Source of the DNA: Blastococcus sp. HT6-4 | GTDB lineage: Bacteria; Actinomycetota; Actinomycetes; Mycobacteriales; Geodermatophilaceae | NCBI RefSeq assembly: GCF_039679125.1 | Contig: NZ_CP155551.1 | Span: forward strand, 3,906,001-3,970,000 | Length of the DNA stretch: 64,000 nt | Direction of reading: 5' to 3' | In this document: piece by piece, positions 49,208 through 57,238 of the stretch | Numbering within the stretch: position 1 is the stretch's first letter | How the letters are laid out: each line of letters opens with the position of its first letter | Made by a program: the position numbers and the translations under genes | Notes under the pieces: model-generated | Databases searched by the model: none | The model's input: the letters and a program-made list of their open reading frames with translations, nothing else | Told to the model about the DNA's origin: nothing

Positions 49208-51883
49208 TCAGCTCGCACCTGCCCTCGCCCCCGTGCGCAGCAGCGCACCGGCCTCGGCGGCCCGCATCGGCCGGTGGATCAGGTAGCCCTGCGCCTGGTC
49301 GCAGGCCTGCTCCTTGAGGCGGGCCAGCTGGGCGGGCTCCTCCACGCCCTCGGCGACGACGGTGAGCCCGAACGTGTGCGCCGCCCGGATCATCAGCGCG
49401 ACCAGCTCGCGGTGGGCGGGCTCGGCCGAGGCGACGAAGCTCCGGTCGATCTTGAGCGTGTCCACGGGCATGTTCCGCAACTGCCCGATGGAGGTGTAGC
49501 CGGTCCCGAAGTCGTCGATGGCGATGGCGACGCCCATGGCCCGCAGCTCGGTGAGGTGGTCGAAGGCGACGGGGTCGTCCACGAGCACGGTCTCGGTGAC
49601 CTCGAGGACGAGCAGCCGGGCCGGCAACCCGGAGGCTTCCAGCGCATCGGCGACGTCGGCGACGATCCGCCGGTCGGCGAGGTGCCGCCCGGAGATGTTC
49701 ACCGCCACGGTGGCCTCGGGCCGGCCGGGCACCGCCGGGCAGCCGGCCCGCCACTCGGCGAGCTGGCGGGTCGCCTCCCGCAGCACCCAGCGGTCGACGT
49801 CGCCGATGAGGCGGGAGCCCTCCGCCACCGGGATGAACTCGTCCGGCGGGACCATGCCCACGCCCGGGCGCTCCCAGCGGATCAGGGCCTCGTAGCCCGC
49901 CAGCCGGCCGCGCGCCACGTCGACGACCGGCTGGTAGTGCAGCTCCATCTCCCCGTTCGCCAGGCCGTGCAGGATGGCGGCCTCGAGCTCGGTCCGCCGG
50001 CTGAGCTGGGCCCGCAGTGCCTCGTCGAAGATCTCCGCCCGGCCGCGGCCGTGTGCCTTGGCCCGGTACGCGGCGGTGTCGGCCTCGGCGAACAGGACGT
50101 CGGCATCGGTGCCGCCGTCCCGGCTGACGGCCACGCCGACGCTGGCGCCGACGCGCACGGCGGTGTTTCCACCGAGCGTGATCGGTTCGCTGACCGAGGC
50201 GATCAGCCGGTCGGCGAGCTGGAGCAGGTCGTGCTCGCTGTGCACCGGTTCGACGAGCACGACGAACTCGTCGCCCCCGAGGCGGCACACGACGTCCCCG
50301 GGCCGCACGGCGTCGCGCAGCCGCCGGGAGACCTCCCGGAGGACCTCGTCGCCCACGGCGTGGCCGTGGGCGTCGTTGACGGCCTTGAACGCGTCGAGGT
50401 CGACGAACAGGAGCCCGGTCATCTCGCCGGCCCGCCGGCCGCGGTGCAGGGCGGAGGTCACGAGCGTGACCGCCTGGGCGCGGTTGGGCAGTTCGGTGAG
50501 CGGGTCGTGGGTCGCCTGGTGGGCGAGGGCGAACTGCAGCTCCTCGCGCTGGCGCACCGAGTGGACGATCTGCTTGACCGAGGCGTGGACGACCTCGCCC
50601 AGCGGGCCGGGAAGGGGCTGGTCGAGCAGCGCGTCGTCCAGGTCGCCGCGGGCCACGGCCTGGGCCTGGGCCTGGATCCGGCGCAGCCCGGCGACGGCGG
50701 CGCCCAGGGCGGCCGAGACGGTGCGCACCTCACGGGGGCCGGCGACCTCGACCTCGACCAGGGAGCCCTGGCTGATCTCCGTGGCCTGGCCGGCGAGCAG
50801 CCGCAGGGCCCGGGCGACGCTGCGTCCCAGCAGGACCGCCCCGAGCAGCGAGCCGGCGAGGAGGCCGCCACCGAGCACGAGGACGAGCTGCAGGCTGTCG
50901 TTGGCGCGCTCCCGGTCGGCGGCCGCGAGGGCCTGGGCCTCGCCGGCAGCCGTCTCCACCAGGCCGGTGAGCATGGCGTTGCGCTCCTGCCCCCCGAGCA
51001 GCAGGGAGGCCAGCTCGGTGATCGGCAGGTGGCGGACGGGGTTGCCGGAGAGCCCTCCGGCCATCGCCCCTTCCACCCGGGACACCACGGAGGACGTGCG
51101 GACCTCGTCCCACGCGACCCGCAGCGACTCCTGGGAGAGGGTCTGCATCTGGCGCCGCACGTCGAGGTAGTCCAGCCAGACCGTCTGCCAGGCCGTGCGC
51201 GAGCCGATCAGCTCGTCGCCGCCGCCCCCGAGGAGCGAGCCGAGGAACAGCGGCAGCTGCCGGCTCGCGCTCTGCGCCAGCTGCGCGATGGTCTGCACGT
51301 CGCGGATGGCCCGCAGGGTCGCACCCGGGATCCCCTGCGAGGTCGCGGCCGCGGCGGCCGCGATCTCCGCGTGCATCAGGTCGTTGGAGACGGTCAGGAA
51401 CTCCATGTAGACGCCTTCGACGTCGAGCGCGCCGGCGTCGCTGCCGGCACGCAGGACCGCGAGGTCCTCGGCGGCACGCTCGGCCGCGTCCTCGCCCACC
51501 GAACCGGCGGGCACCATGGCCAGCGCCAGGTCGGTGACCTCCCGGGCGCGCTGGGCCTCGGCGAACGCGGTCTTCCGCTGGGCCTGCAGCAGGAAGTCCG
51601 GCAGCCCGAGGGCGGCCGCGGCCGCCGGGTTCTCGATCACCCGCAGCGACAGGACGGGCATCATCTCCTGCTCGACCGCGCTCCGTGCCGCGTCCAGCAG
51701 GGCGAGCGTCCGCACGGCCTGCTCGGCCCGTTCGGCGCCCGCCGCCTCCGCTGCCCGCGCCTGGGCGGCGGCGGCCGCGAGGACGACCACACCGATGAGC
51801 GGGAGCAGCACGAGGGCGGTCAGGTACCGCCACAGCGGTGCACCGCGCCGCCGGCCGTGGCCCGCTGCCCGGATGATTCGCAC
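49208..51883 (-). CDS. Membrane GGDEF-EAL protein (cyclic-di-GMP turnover)
   Basis: About 891 residues from GTG 51883. TM1 is at about 15-40 (RYLTALVLLPLIGVVVLAAA). A helical extracytoplasmic sensor of about 290 residues follows, then TM2 at about 330-355 and a HAMP-like linker. GGDEF has LPNRAQAVTLV and CRLGGDEFVVLVEP (active site intact). EAL has GYEALIRWERPGVGMVPPDEFIPVAE, a VNISGRHLADRR segment and AIDDFGTGYTSIGQLRNM (metal-binding acids present). So the protein may both make and break c-di-GMP. Starts 45 nt or more upstream are possible. No PilZ protein is adjacent. Confidence 0.92.
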   Translation of the reverse strand: MRIIRAAGHGRRRGAPLWRYLTALVLLPLIGVVVLAAAAAQARAAEAAGAERAEQAVRTLALLDAARSAVEQEMMPVLSLRVIENPAAAAALGLPDFLLQAQRKTAFAEAQRAREVTDLALAMVPAGSVGEDAAERAAEDLAVLRAGSDAGALDVEGVYMEFLTVSNDLMHAEIAAAAAATSQGIPGATLRAIRDVQTIAQLAQSASRQLPLFLGSLLGGGGDELIGSRTAWQTVWLDYLDVRRQMQTLSQESLRVAWDEVRTSSVVSRVEGAMAGGLSGNPVRHLPITELASLLLGGQERNAMLTGLVETAAGEAQALAAADRERANDSLQLVLVLGGGLLAGSLLGAVLLGRSVARALRLLAGQATEISQGSLVEVEVAGPREVRTVSAALGAAVAGLRRIQAQAQAVARGDLDDALLDQPLPGPLGEVVHASVKQIVHSVRQREELQFALAHQATHDPLTELPNRAQAVTLVTSALHRGRRAGEMTGLLFVDLDAFKAVNDAHGHAVGDEVLREVSRRLRDAVRPGDVVCRLGGDEFVVLVEPVHSEHDLLQLADRLIASVSEPITLGGNTAVRVGASVGVAVSRDGGTDADVLFAEADTAAYRAKAHGRGRAEIFDEALRAQLSRRTELEAAILHGLANGEMELHYQPVVDVARGRLAGYEALIRWERPGVGMVPPDEFIPVAEGSRLIGDVDRWVLREATRQLAEWRAGCPAVPGRPEATVAVNISGRHLADRRIVADVADALEASGLPARLLVLEVTETVLVDDPVAFDHLTELRAMGVAIAIDDFGTGYTSIGQLRNMPVDTLKIDRSFVASAEPAHRELVALMIRAAHTFGLTVVAEGVEEPAQLARLKEQACDQAQGYLIHRPMRAAEAGALLRTGARAGAS

Positions 51884-52043
51884 GATTCCGTATCGGCATC
51901 GCCGGGCACGCCTTGAGGAAGCCACCCACCCCCTTCGGGTCGGTCGCTCCGGGGACGGGTGGTCAGGGAGTTCACAGCCGTCCGCCCGGGGAATGTCAGA
52001 CCCGGCCGCGATGCTCGGCGGGACTCCAGCCCCGAAGGGAACC
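51884..52043. other. Intergenic region without clear gene
   Basis: About 160 bp upstream of the GGDEF-EAL gene. No stronger gene than the small frame at 52044 is seen, and no clear -35/-10 pair was identified. It probably holds the promoter of the minus-strand gene. Confidence 0.4.
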
Positions 52044-52184
52044 GTGCCCGACATGCCCGACCGCCCCACCCGCTCGACCCCGGCGGCGATCTCGCCGGCC
52101 GCCCGCCGTCTGCCGGCGAGGTTGCGCGGCCGCCCCACCCTCGTGGTGCCACCCGCGTCGAGCGCCCCCGCACTCCGGCCCTGA
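52044..52184 (+). CDS. Possible small basic protein (46 aa), weak
   Basis: A frame of 46 residues rich in Pro, Arg, Ala (DMPDRPTRSTPAAISPAARR, LRGRPTLVVPPASSAPALRP). GAAGGGAACC precedes the GTG at 5 nt, the only positive signal. There is no known family and composition like that of the surrounding high-GC DNA, so it may be chance. It lies in the gap between two minus-strand genes. Confidence 0.25.
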   Translation: MPDMPDRPTRSTPAAISPAARRLPARLRGRPTLVVPPASSAPALRP

Positions 52185-52260
52185 CGCACGGCCGGCGCCG
52201 CGGCCGGCGCCCGGCGGCGCCCCGCCACCGGCGACGGCGGCCTCCGGCTCCCGCCCGCGC

Positions 52261-53115
52261 TCATCGGGGCGACGTGGTCACCAGGTGGGCTCCGGTGGAT
52301 CCCACCTCCTCGACCGGGAAGCCCAGCTGCCGCAGCACCGTGACGACGGCGGTGGTCATGGTCCGCTGCACCGCGGCGTCGGCCGCCGCGCCCCGCACCT
52401 GCTGCAGGCTCATCCGGTCGTGCTGACGCCAGGTGACGACGACGCCCAGGCCGGCCGGATGCGGCGTCAGGCAGACCCCGCCGGCGCCGTCCGGCCCGTC
52501 GCAGTCGTGCAGCGCCAGGCCTGCCTCGAGCACCGCCGCGGTCACCTCGACCGCCAGCGTGGTCAGCGCGTCGTCGTCGTCGGAGACGTACGGGTCCCAG
52601 TCCTCGGGGAGCCGGTCCAGCTGGTGCCCGAGCTCGGCCAGCCAGCTGCGCTCCTGCGGCGACTGCCGCCGGACCACGGAACCGTCGGGACGGCGCACGC
52701 CGTAGACGGCACGCGCGCTGTCCAGCCCACTGCCGGACACGGCCGCCCAGTCGGCCTCGAGCGAGTCGGCGAACGGGCCCGCCAGCGCCGTCCCCTCCAG
52801 CTCGTCGACCAGCCACCAGGCCGTGGCCGCCGGGCCGTCGGCGAGCCGGCGCCCGGCCGGGTGGGTGGCCAGGCCCACGGCCGTCCGCTCGGGGGCGGAG
52901 CGCTCCCGGCCCTCGCCACCACCGGCCGGCCGGCCGGCCGCACCCATCGGTGCCTCCGTCCGCTCCGGCGGGGCCTCGTGGAGCTGCCGCGCCGGCACGT
53001 GGTTGCGCTCGAACTCGTAGCGCGCCGTGGAGCTGGCACCCAGGACGACGATCAGCGCGATCAGCCCGAGGCAGCCCAGCATCGGGGCCACGACCGCCAC
53101 CAGCTCACCAGGCAC
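52261..53115 (-). CDS. Membrane-anchored hypothetical protein (284 aa)
   Basis: 284 residues from GTG 53115. An N-terminal membrane helix (MLGCLGLIALIVVLGA) is followed by STARYEFERNHVPARQLHE and a disordered stretch. A soluble domain with LVDELEGTALAGPFADSLEADWAAVSG, an RSWLAELGHQLDRLPEDWDPYVSDDDD segment and VVVTWRQHDRMSLQQVRG follows. No family recognised. GGGGG lies 6 nt before this start; it overlaps the preceding 74-residue gene by 11 bp, so the two are likely coupled. The anchor-plus-STARYE design is shared with the 53-residue protein at 37688. Confidence 0.65.
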   Translation of the reverse strand: MPGELVAVVAPMLGCLGLIALIVVLGASSTARYEFERNHVPARQLHEAPPERTEAPMGAAGRPAGGGEGRERSAPERTAVGLATHPAGRRLADGPAATAWWLVDELEGTALAGPFADSLEADWAAVSGSGLDSARAVYGVRRPDGSVVRRQSPQERSWLAELGHQLDRLPEDWDPYVSDDDDALTTLAVEVTAAVLEAGLALHDCDGPDGAGGVCLTPHPAGLGVVVTWRQHDRMSLQQVRGAAADAAVQRTMTTAVVTVLRQLGFPVEEVGSTGAHLVTTSPR

Positions 53116-53329
53116 GCCAGGCCCCCTGCGGTCCCGCACCCCAGGACGACGCCCACCGCGACAGCTCCTGCACGCGCGTGGTCCACGGCGGGCTCGGGGG
53201 CCCGGCCGGCCGCGGCGGTGCGACGGGTTCGTCAGCCATCAGGTCGAGCAGCAGGGCCAGACCGTCGCCGTCGAGCTCGTCGTCGAGGTGGGTGGAGGGA
53301 TGGTGGACGGGAACCGCGGTCGCGTGCAC
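53105..53329 (-). CDS. Small hypothetical protein (74 aa)
   Basis: 74 residues. It starts HATAVPVHHPSTHLDDELDG, then an acidic-hydrophobic LALLLDLMADEP and a Pro-rich, Trp-rich end (PPWTTRVQELSRWASSWG). GTG at 53329 has GAGGAG 5 nt upstream, a strong site. It overlaps the start of the 284-residue gene by 11 bp and thus probably forms an operon with it. Family not recognised. Confidence 0.55.
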   Translation of the reverse strand: MHATAVPVHHPSTHLDDELDGDGLALLLDLMADEPVAPPRPAGPPSPPWTTRVQELSRWASSWGAGPQGAWRAW

Positions 53330-53590
53330 AGGTACTCCTCGCAGGTGCTGCTCCGCGGCTGGGGAAGCGCCGCGGACGACCCGAAGGCTAGGTCCGGACG
53401 AGCTGCGGGACGGCCGCCCGGACGGCCTCGGGAACCGGCCCGTGTCCCATTCGTTGCGGAGGGCTTCCCGGGGGTCGGACGACCCGTCTTCCACGGCGAC
53501 GACCTGTCGACAAGGCGGCCGGTTCCGAGCGTGGAACGGCCGATCCGGCGGCCGGTCACTCCGCCCGGCCGGCGGCGCGCCGGCGTGTCG

Positions 53591-54157
53591 TCAGCCGGCT
53601 GCGGCCAGGAATCCGAGCACGCGCTCCCGCACCAGCGCCGCGGCCACCGCGTCGTGGTCGGGCAGGCTCCGGTCGGTGAACAGGTGCCGGTCGCCGGGGT
53701 AGAGGAACAACTCCGCGCCGTCGATCCGCGCGGCGAGGGCCCAGGCGACGTCGACGTCCCCCCGTTCATCGGCGTCCATCGTGTGGATCTGCACCGGGAC
53801 GCCGTGGGGCCAGGTGTCCCCGAGCTCCCCCAAGGGGACGGCGGCGTGCATCAGCACCGCTGCGGCCGCGCCCGGCCGGGTCTGGGCGAACAACTGCGCC
53901 GGCAGCACCCCGAGGGAGAACCCCGCGTAGACGAGGCGTTCCGGAAGGCCCTCGACGGCGGCCCGGGCACGCTCGACGACGGTGTCGAACCCGACCGCCT
54001 GCACGTGGGCCATGCCGTCGTCGAGGGAGCCGAACGTGCGGCCGTCGTACAGGTCGGGGGTGTGCACCACGTGCCCCGCCGCCCGCAGCTCGTCGGCGAA
54101 GGCCACGCACCCGGCCGTGAGCCCCTGCGCGTGGTGGAACAGCACCAGCTCCGCCAT
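53591..54157 (-). CDS. Dienelactone-hydrolase-family protein
   Basis: 188 residues, a short alpha/beta hydrolase. AELVLFHHAQGLTAGCVAFADEL begins the fold, VYAGFSLGVLPAQLFAQTRPG holds the nucleophile Ser in place of the Cys usual in dienelactone hydrolases, VQIHTMDADERGD carries the Asp and LYPGDRHLFTD the His. So the triad looks like Ser-Asp-His, which suggests an esterase rather than a classical dienelactone hydrolase. Substrate unknown. A TAGCGT box sits 6 nt before the ATG: leaderless. Confidence 0.88.
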   Translation of the reverse strand: MAELVLFHHAQGLTAGCVAFADELRAAGHVVHTPDLYDGRTFGSLDDGMAHVQAVGFDTVVERARAAVEGLPERLVYAGFSLGVLPAQLFAQTRPGAAAAVLMHAAVPLGELGDTWPHGVPVQIHTMDADERGDVDVAWALAARIDGAELFLYPGDRHLFTDRSLPDHDAVAAALVRERVLGFLAAAG

Positions 54158-54163
54158 GCCTGC

Positions 54164-54169
54164 ACGCTA
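54164..54169 (-). promoter_or_regulatory. -10 box, leaderless hydrolase gene
   Basis: TAGCGT on the minus strand, 6 nt before the ATG at 54157. Confidence 0.55.
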
Positions 54170-54212
54170 GCTGCGCGGTACGACATGACCGACGCCGAGA
54201 ACGCCGACCGGG

Positions 54213-54285
54213 TGGGCCCCGTGGGGATCGAACCCACAACCCGCGGATTAAAAGTCCGCTGCTCTGCCAGTTGAGCTAGAGGCCC
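54213..54285 (-). tRNA. tRNA-Lys (anticodon TTT)
   Basis: 73 nt on the minus strand. The acceptor GGGCCTC pairs with GGGGCCC (one G-U), discriminator A. D-arm TAGCTCAACTGGCAGAGC; anticodon stem GCGGA/TCCGC with loop CTTTTAA, so the anticodon is TTT, which reads AAA and AAG. The T-arm has GTTCGATCC. The CCA end is not encoded. Confidence 0.95.
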
Positions 54286-54543
54286 GGTGGGTGCAGGAAA
54301 CCCTCCGGAGATCCACGCGACGACGCACGAGGCCTACGGCCGCCTCGCGACCCCGGTGCCAGGCTACCGCCGGGCACTGCGCCCACCCGATGGACGCGGG
54401 TCCGCGGCGGGCGGCCGGGCAGCCGCCGCGGCGACCAGCACGGTGACGGGGATGCCCGGCCCGGGACCGTTCGCTCCGATGTCACCGGAAGAGCACTCGT
54501 GAGGTCCGCACTGCAACGTGTCCGGCTGGACGAGGATGGCGCA

Positions 54544-54927
54544 ATGGACGTCCTGAGCAGCCGCACCCTCCTGCGACCGTCGGATCCGCGACGGTCGCAG
54601 TCGTTCTACCGCGACGTCCTCGGGCTGGCGGTGTACCGCGAGTTCGGCCCGGCGGAGCATCCGGGGGTCGTCTTCTTCCTCGGGAACGGACTGCTCGAGG
54701 TGTCCGGTCAGGCGGAGCAGAGCCCCGAGGGGCTGGCGCTGTGGCTGCAGGTCCGGGACGTCGTCGCCGAGCACCATCGGCTCGCGGCGGCTGGCGTGAC
54801 CGTCGTCCAGCCGCCCCGGCTCGAGCCATGGGGGCTGGTCGAGATGTGGATCGAGGATCCCGACGGGGTCCGGATCGCTCTGGTCGAGATCCCCCACGAC
54901 CATCCGCTGCGCCGCGACCAGCGCTGA
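54544..54927 (+). CDS. VOC-family (glyoxalase-like) protein
   Basis: 127 residues, one vicinal-oxygen-chelate unit of two beta-alpha-beta-beta-beta modules: RRSQSFYRDVLGLAVYREFG (typical start), VVFFLGNGLLEVSG, WLQVRDVVAEHHRLAAAGVTVVQPP and WIEDPDGVRIALVEIP. These proteins bind metal with residues from both modules; roles include glyoxalase, resistance proteins and dioxygenases, and this one cannot be placed. ATG at 54544 with GAGGA 8 nt upstream. Confidence 0.88.
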   Translation: MDVLSSRTLLRPSDPRRSQSFYRDVLGLAVYREFGPAEHPGVVFFLGNGLLEVSGQAEQSPEGLALWLQVRDVVAEHHRLAAAGVTVVQPPRLEPWGLVEMWIEDPDGVRIALVEIPHDHPLRRDQR

Positions 54928-55014
54928 GTTCGCGACCGGCCGGCGCTCACCCGGCAGGGGTGAAGGTGCCCACACCGGTACCGCATCAGCAGGCCGATCG
55001 CGCCGGTCATAGCC

Positions 55015-55020
55015 TTGACA
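55015..55020 (+). promoter_or_regulatory. Possible -35 element upstream of mqo
   Basis: An exact TTGACA, rare in this sequence, 132 bp before the mqo start. The facing -10 is poor (GTGATC at 20-bp spacing), so the assignment is weak. Confidence 0.3.
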
Positions 55021-55151
55021 CCGGTTCTCCCGACCACGCGGTGATCGAGTTCACAAGCCCGCGGTCGCACGTACCGGCCACTTTCGGCCGACGATCGAAA
55101 GCAAAGCGCGAGCGCCGCAGTGCCTCGCTGAGCACAGCCAGAGAGGCAGAC

Positions 55152-56651
55152 GTGACTTCCGAGCGCAGCGTTCCCGACAGCGCGAACCCCGACGTCGTAC
55201 TCGTCGGGGGCGGCATCATGAGCGCCACCCTGGCGGAGCTGCTGCGCGTCGTCGCCCCCGAGTGGAGCGTCGCCGTTTTCGAGTCGGGCAGCGCCGTCGC
55301 CGGCGAGAGCTCCGGCCCCTGGAACAACGCCGGCACCGGGCACGCCGCCCTCTGCGAGCTCAACTACACGCCCGCGGGCCCTGACGGCCAGGTCGACCCG
55401 ACCAAGGCCGTCACGATCAACGAGCAGTTCCAGGTCTCCCGGCAGTTCTGGTCGCACCTCGTGCGCGGCGGCCTGACCGGGTCCCCGAAGGACTTCATCA
55501 CCCCGGTCCCCCACCTGAGCTTCGTCACGGGCGAGAACGGGCGCCGGTACATGCGCAACCGGCACGCCGCGCTCGCCGCCCAGCCCGTGTTCGAGGGGCT
55601 CGAGTACACCGACAGCCCGGCCGTGATGGCCGAGTGGCTGCCGCTGATGATGGAGGGCCGCGACCCCGAGCAGATCGTCGCCGCCACCCGCTCCGTCGCC
55701 GGCACCGACGTCAACTTCGGCGCCCTCACCCGCCTCATGCTCGACGACGTCGCCGGCCACGGGGTCGACGTCCACGTGAACCAGCGGGTTGAGGGCCTGG
55801 AGAAGGAGACCGACGGGCGCTGGAAGGTGACCGTGCGCGACACCGTCTCCGGAGAGCGCCTGACCCTGCGCACCCGGTTCGTCTTCGTCGGCGCCGGTGG
55901 CGGCGCCCTGCCGCTCCTGCAGAAGGCCGGCATCCCGGAGATCCGCGGCTTCGGCGGGTTCCCCGTCAGCGGCATGTTCCTGCGCACGCGGTCGCCCGAA
56001 CTGGTGGCCCGACACCAGGCCAAGGTCTACGGGCAGGCCGCCGTCGGCGCCCCGCCCATGTCGGTCCCGCACCTCGACCTCCGCCTCATCGACGGCGACC
56101 ACTCCCTGATGTTCGGCCCCTACGCCGGCTTCTCGCCCAAGTTCCTCAAGGCCGGGTCGATGTTCGACCTGCCCAAGAGCGTCAAGCCCAACAACCTGGG
56201 CTCGATGCTGGGCGTCGCCCGCACCGAGATGGCGCTGACCAAGTACCTGGTGGGCGAGCTGCTCCAGTCGCGCTCGGCCCGGCACCGCACGCTGGAGGGC
56301 TTCGTGCCCACCGCCGAGCAGGACGACTGGGACATGGTCACCGCCGGCCAGCGGGTCCAGGTCATCAAGCAGGACCCGAAGAGCGGCAAGGGCGTCCTGC
56401 AGTTCGGCACCGAGCTCATCGTCGGGGGCGACGGCAGCATCGCCGGCCTCCTCGGCGCCTCCCCCGGCGCCTCGACCGCCGTGTCCGCGATGCTCACCCT
56501 GCTCGAGCGCTGCTTCCCGCAGCGCATCGACGCCTGGCGCCCGCTGCTGCAGCAGGCCATCCCGTCCTACGGCCACTCGCTGAACGCGGAACCGGCGCTG
56601 CTCGCGCAGGTCCGCACCGACACGATGCAGACCCTCGAGCTCAACGGCTGA
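55152..56651 (+). CDS. mqo: Malate:quinone oxidoreductase
   Basis: 499 residues, full length for Mqo. FAD-binding VVLVGGGIMSATLAELL, then SGPWNNAGTGHAALCELNYTP (strong family signature), GRRYMRNRHAALAAQP, PSYGHSLN and GLLGASPGASTAVSAML near the end. The enzyme oxidises malate to oxaloacetate and passes electrons to the quinone pool, at the membrane face, as part of the TCA cycle. GTG at 55152 with GAGAGGCAG just upstream. It stands alone, with a perfect 17-bp terminator after it. Confidence 0.96.
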   Translation: MTSERSVPDSANPDVVLVGGGIMSATLAELLRVVAPEWSVAVFESGSAVAGESSGPWNNAGTGHAALCELNYTPAGPDGQVDPTKAVTINEQFQVSRQFWSHLVRGGLTGSPKDFITPVPHLSFVTGENGRRYMRNRHAALAAQPVFEGLEYTDSPAVMAEWLPLMMEGRDPEQIVAATRSVAGTDVNFGALTRLMLDDVAGHGVDVHVNQRVEGLEKETDGRWKVTVRDTVSGERLTLRTRFVFVGAGGGALPLLQKAGIPEIRGFGGFPVSGMFLRTRSPELVARHQAKVYGQAAVGAPPMSVPHLDLRLIDGDHSLMFGPYAGFSPKFLKAGSMFDLPKSVKPNNLGSMLGVARTEMALTKYLVGELLQSRSARHRTLEGFVPTAEQDDWDMVTAGQRVQVIKQDPKSGKGVLQFGTELIVGGDGSIAGLLGASPGASTAVSAMLTLLERCFPQRIDAWRPLLQQAIPSYGHSLNAEPALLAQVRTDTMQTLELNG

Positions 56652-56693
56652 TCCGCAGCCACCCGGCCGTACGCAGGGGGCCACCGCTTCCCT

Positions 56694-56738
56694 GACGCCC
56701 GGGTGACCGGCCCCGCACGGACCGGTCACCCGGGCGTC
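56694..56738. terminator. Terminator after mqo
   Basis: GACGCCCGGGTGACCGG (56694-56710) pairs perfectly with CCGGTCACCCGGGCGTC (56722-56738), 17 bp, 11-nt loop. The last two bases overlap the stop of the opposite-strand 32-residue gene, so it may be shared by both. Confidence 0.85.
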
Positions 56739-56835
56739 AGATCACGTTCAGGACCATCAGCAGGATCAGCGTCAGCACGGCCGAGATCAGCAGGGAGCCC
56801 AGGCAGCCCAACCGGCTGGAGAAGAGGAAGAACAT
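56737..56835 (-). CDS. Very small membrane protein (32 aa)
   Basis: A 32-residue frame: FLFSSRLGCLGSLLISAV followed by LTLILLMVLNVI, a single hydrophobic helix after a short polar start. It resembles short actinobacterial membrane peptides with an F-S-x-R-x-G-C-x-G-S-L motif that I recall from annotations. GGGGGAGG directly precedes the ATG (spacing near zero), so initiation is not ideal. The stop codon overlaps the mqo terminator. Function unknown. Confidence 0.5.
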   Translation of the reverse strand: MFFLFSSRLGCLGSLLISAVLTLILLMVLNVI

Positions 56836-57238
56836 CCTCCCCCGGTGCCCGCCGGGCCCCCGCACCTACACCTCGTGTGCGGCGGGTCACCGGGGCCGGC
56901 CGCGGACCACCCGTTCAGGGGATCGCCGGGGACGGCTCCGGTTACGTACGGTCATCACCACACCGGTCGGGGCGCGACACCGCAGTCCTGACCGCCGAAC
57001 CGTCCGTCTGCGCCCACGCGCCGGCGGGTACGACCCCGGCCCGGCTGACCCGTTCCCCCCGGGCGGCCGGGCCGGCTACTTTCCCGGCACCCGGCGCCCC
57101 GCACCTCCTGCGCCCCGCACCTCCGGCACCCGACACCTCCGGCCCCCGCGGGCGGTCCTCAGCCCCCGCGCTCGCACACCCGCGCGACCAGGTCGGTGAG
57201 CGCCCGGCGCAGCTCGACCGCGACCCGGCCCCGGGCGG
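56836..57238. other. Intergenic region, no clear gene
   Basis: About 400 bp between the 32-residue gene and the DUF2231-Rieske gene. No convincing coding frame. It contains a decayed tandem repeat of three 16-bp units (57094-57141, GCGCCCCGCACCTCCT type) and a TTACGTAC at about 56942. Confidence 0.5.
57094..57141. repeat. Three 16-bp tandem repeats
   Basis: Units GCGCCCCGCACCTCCT (57094-57109), GCGCCCCGCACCTCCG (57110-57125) and GCACCCGACACCTCCG (57126-57141), increasingly diverged. Confidence 0.6.

Noticed and set aside
54286-54543. Coding frame upstream of the VOC gene
   Set aside because: A 71-codon frame with Arg/Ala/Gly-rich composition, no ribosome site and no family. Probably the tRNA-Lys promoter and VOC leader.
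57159-57238. Possible C-terminal coding remnant (ELRRALTDLVARVCERGG) after the DUF2231-Rieske gene
   Set aside because: It looks protein-like but has no start codon or ribosome site in frame and merges with the Rieske shadow frame. Too little to call a pseudogene.
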